From Prevotellaceae bacterium (GTDB taxonomy: Bacteria; Bacteroidota; Bacteroidia; Bacteroidales; Bacteroidaceae), in the NCBI GenBank assembly GCA_022508685.1, contig JAFLUS010000118.1, positions 1-6,293 on the forward strand: 6,293 bases of DNA, read 5' to 3'. Below the pieces are notes generated by a model that saw only the letters and a program-made list of their open reading frames with translations, was not told where the DNA came from and did not search any database. The position numbers and the translations under genes are program-made. Positions 5,391-6,293 of this stretch are shown here, in pieces. Each line of letters opens with the position of its first letter. Within the stretch, counting starts at the first letter, position 1.

Positions 5391-6293
5391 ATGGATACGA
5401 AGGATACCACCATTACGGAAGAAAGCATACGGGAAGACTTGCGCTACCTGCAACTATTGGCGCAATCCTACCCCACTATCGCCGAAGCCAGCACCGAAAT
5501 CATCAATCTGGAAGCGATACTGAACCTCCCGAAACCCACTGAACATTTCATCAGCGACCCACACGGAGAGAGCGATGCCTTCAACCACGTCCTGCGAAAT
5601 GCATCGGGATATGTCAAGCGGAAGGTGGACGAAATCTTCGGTTCTAAACTGCGCAAGGCCGACAAACGCGAATTGTGCACCCTTATCTACTATCCTGAAC
5701 AAAAACTCCAACTTATCAAAGCCAACCATCAGAACCTCAACGATTTTTATAGCACTACTCTTCATCAACTGATGCAAGTGTGCCGCGAAGTATCTTCCAA
5801 ATATACTCGCTCTAAAATCCGCAAGGAACTGCCGCGTGAATTCGGATACATCATCGAGGAATTGCTCCACGAGAGTTACTCCGGCTATGGTGAGAAGAAG
5901 CACAAATACTATGGTGAAATCGTGCGCAGCATCATCAGCACGCAACGCGCTGACGAATTCATCATCGAAATCTGCAAACTCATCCAACGGCTTGCCATTG
6001 ACCGCCTTCACCTCTTGGGCGACATCTTCGACCGCGGTTCCGGTGCCCACCTCATCATGGATACCCTCTGCAACTATGCACACTGGGACATCGTCTGGGG
6101 CAATCACGACATCGAATGGTTCGGAGCGGCAGCTGGCAATCGTGCCTGCATTTGCAACGTGCTCCGACTCACGCTCCGTTATGACAATTTGGTCACGCTC
6201 GAAGACGGCTATGGCATCAATCTCATGCCGTTGGCGACTTTCGCCCTCGAAACCTACGCCGACGACCCGTGCACGCAGTTCGGACTCATCGAC
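5391..6293 (+). CDS. fbp: Fructose-1,6-bisphosphatase class III (5' part, cut by window end)
   Basis: This enzyme hydrolyses fructose 1,6-bisphosphate to fructose 6-phosphate, the committed step of gluconeogenesis, in the cytoplasm. The frame is open from the ATG at 5391 to the window edge: 301 codons of a family usually about 640-670 residues long, so roughly the C-terminal half is missing. The calcineurin-like metallophosphatase motifs characteristic of class III are in order: SDPHGESDAF (Asp56, His58), LLGDIFDRG (Gly210-Asp211 to Gly216) and WGNHDIEWFG (Asn238, His239, Asp240). The N-terminal segment LRYLQLLAQSYPT is also typical of the family. Classes I and II lack these motifs. The gene stands alone behind its own promoter candidate, after the operon-closing hairpin. 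Confidence 0.95.
   Translation, partial: MDTKDTTITEESIREDLRYLQLLAQSYPTIAEASTEIINLEAILNLPKPTEHFISDPHGESDAFNHVLRNASGYVKRKVDEIFGSKLRKADKRELCTLIYYPEQKLQLIKANHQNLNDFYSTTLHQLMQVCREVSSKYTRSKIRKELPREFGYIIEELLHESYSGYGEKKHKYYGEIVRSIISTQRADEFIIEICKLIQRLAIDRLHLLGDIFDRGSGAHLIMDTLCNYAHWDIVWGNHDIEWFGAAAGNRACICNVLRLTLRYDNLVTLEDGYGINLMPLATFALETYADDPCTQFGLID

Noticed and set aside
5454..6107. 217-residue minus-strand open frame inside fbp
   Set aside because: Antisense to the class III FBPase frame, which carries the metallophosphatase motifs; the reverse translation shows no family features.
1..6293. CRISPR arrays, tRNA or rRNA genes, insertion sequences, attachment sites
   Set aside because: No spaced direct repeats, cloverleaf-like segments, transposase frames or terminal inverted repeats with target duplications were seen.

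Overview
The window looks like a chromosomal segment from a member of the Bacteroidota, most likely order Bacteroidales (Prevotellaceae-like). Four things point there. The promoters have the Bacteroidota form TTTG-N19-TAnnTTTG. None of the start codons has a Shine-Dalgarno sequence. One small secreted protein ends in a domain that looks like a type IX secretion (T9SS) sorting signal. The gene content also fits: a six-domain S1, a short RNase Z, an ECF sigma operon and a class III fructose-1,6-bisphosphatase. No mobile elements, CRISPR arrays, tRNAs or rRNAs were seen. All genes are on the + strand.

Layout: (1) 1-167 holds a very good promoter and a structured leader of about 95 nt. (2) 168-1964 is rpsA (ribosomal protein S1), closed by a strong hairpin terminator at 1986-2026. 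(3) 2045-2959 is rnz (RNase Z, tRNA 3'-end processing), with a weaker terminator candidate after it. (4) 3156-3467 encodes a 103-residue exported protein that is little more than a signal peptide plus a sorting-domain-like C-terminus; a 12-bp perfect hairpin follows. (5) 3665-5155 is a three-gene operon: an ECF-type sigma factor, a small single-pass membrane protein (candidate anti-sigma factor), and a secreted helical protein resembling Spy/CpxP/CnrX periplasmic proteins. It ends in a near-perfect hairpin with arms of about 29 nt. (6) 5391-6293 is the first 301 codons of fbp (class III fructose-1,6-bisphosphatase), cut by the window edge.

The first two genes and fbp are housekeeping functions (translation, tRNA maturation, gluconeogenesis). 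The least ordinary part is 3156-5155. The sigma, membrane protein and periplasmic protein order suggests an envelope signal-transduction unit analogous to CnrH-CnrY-CnrX. What it senses and what it regulates cannot be read from this window. No intergenic gap exceeds 300 bases.
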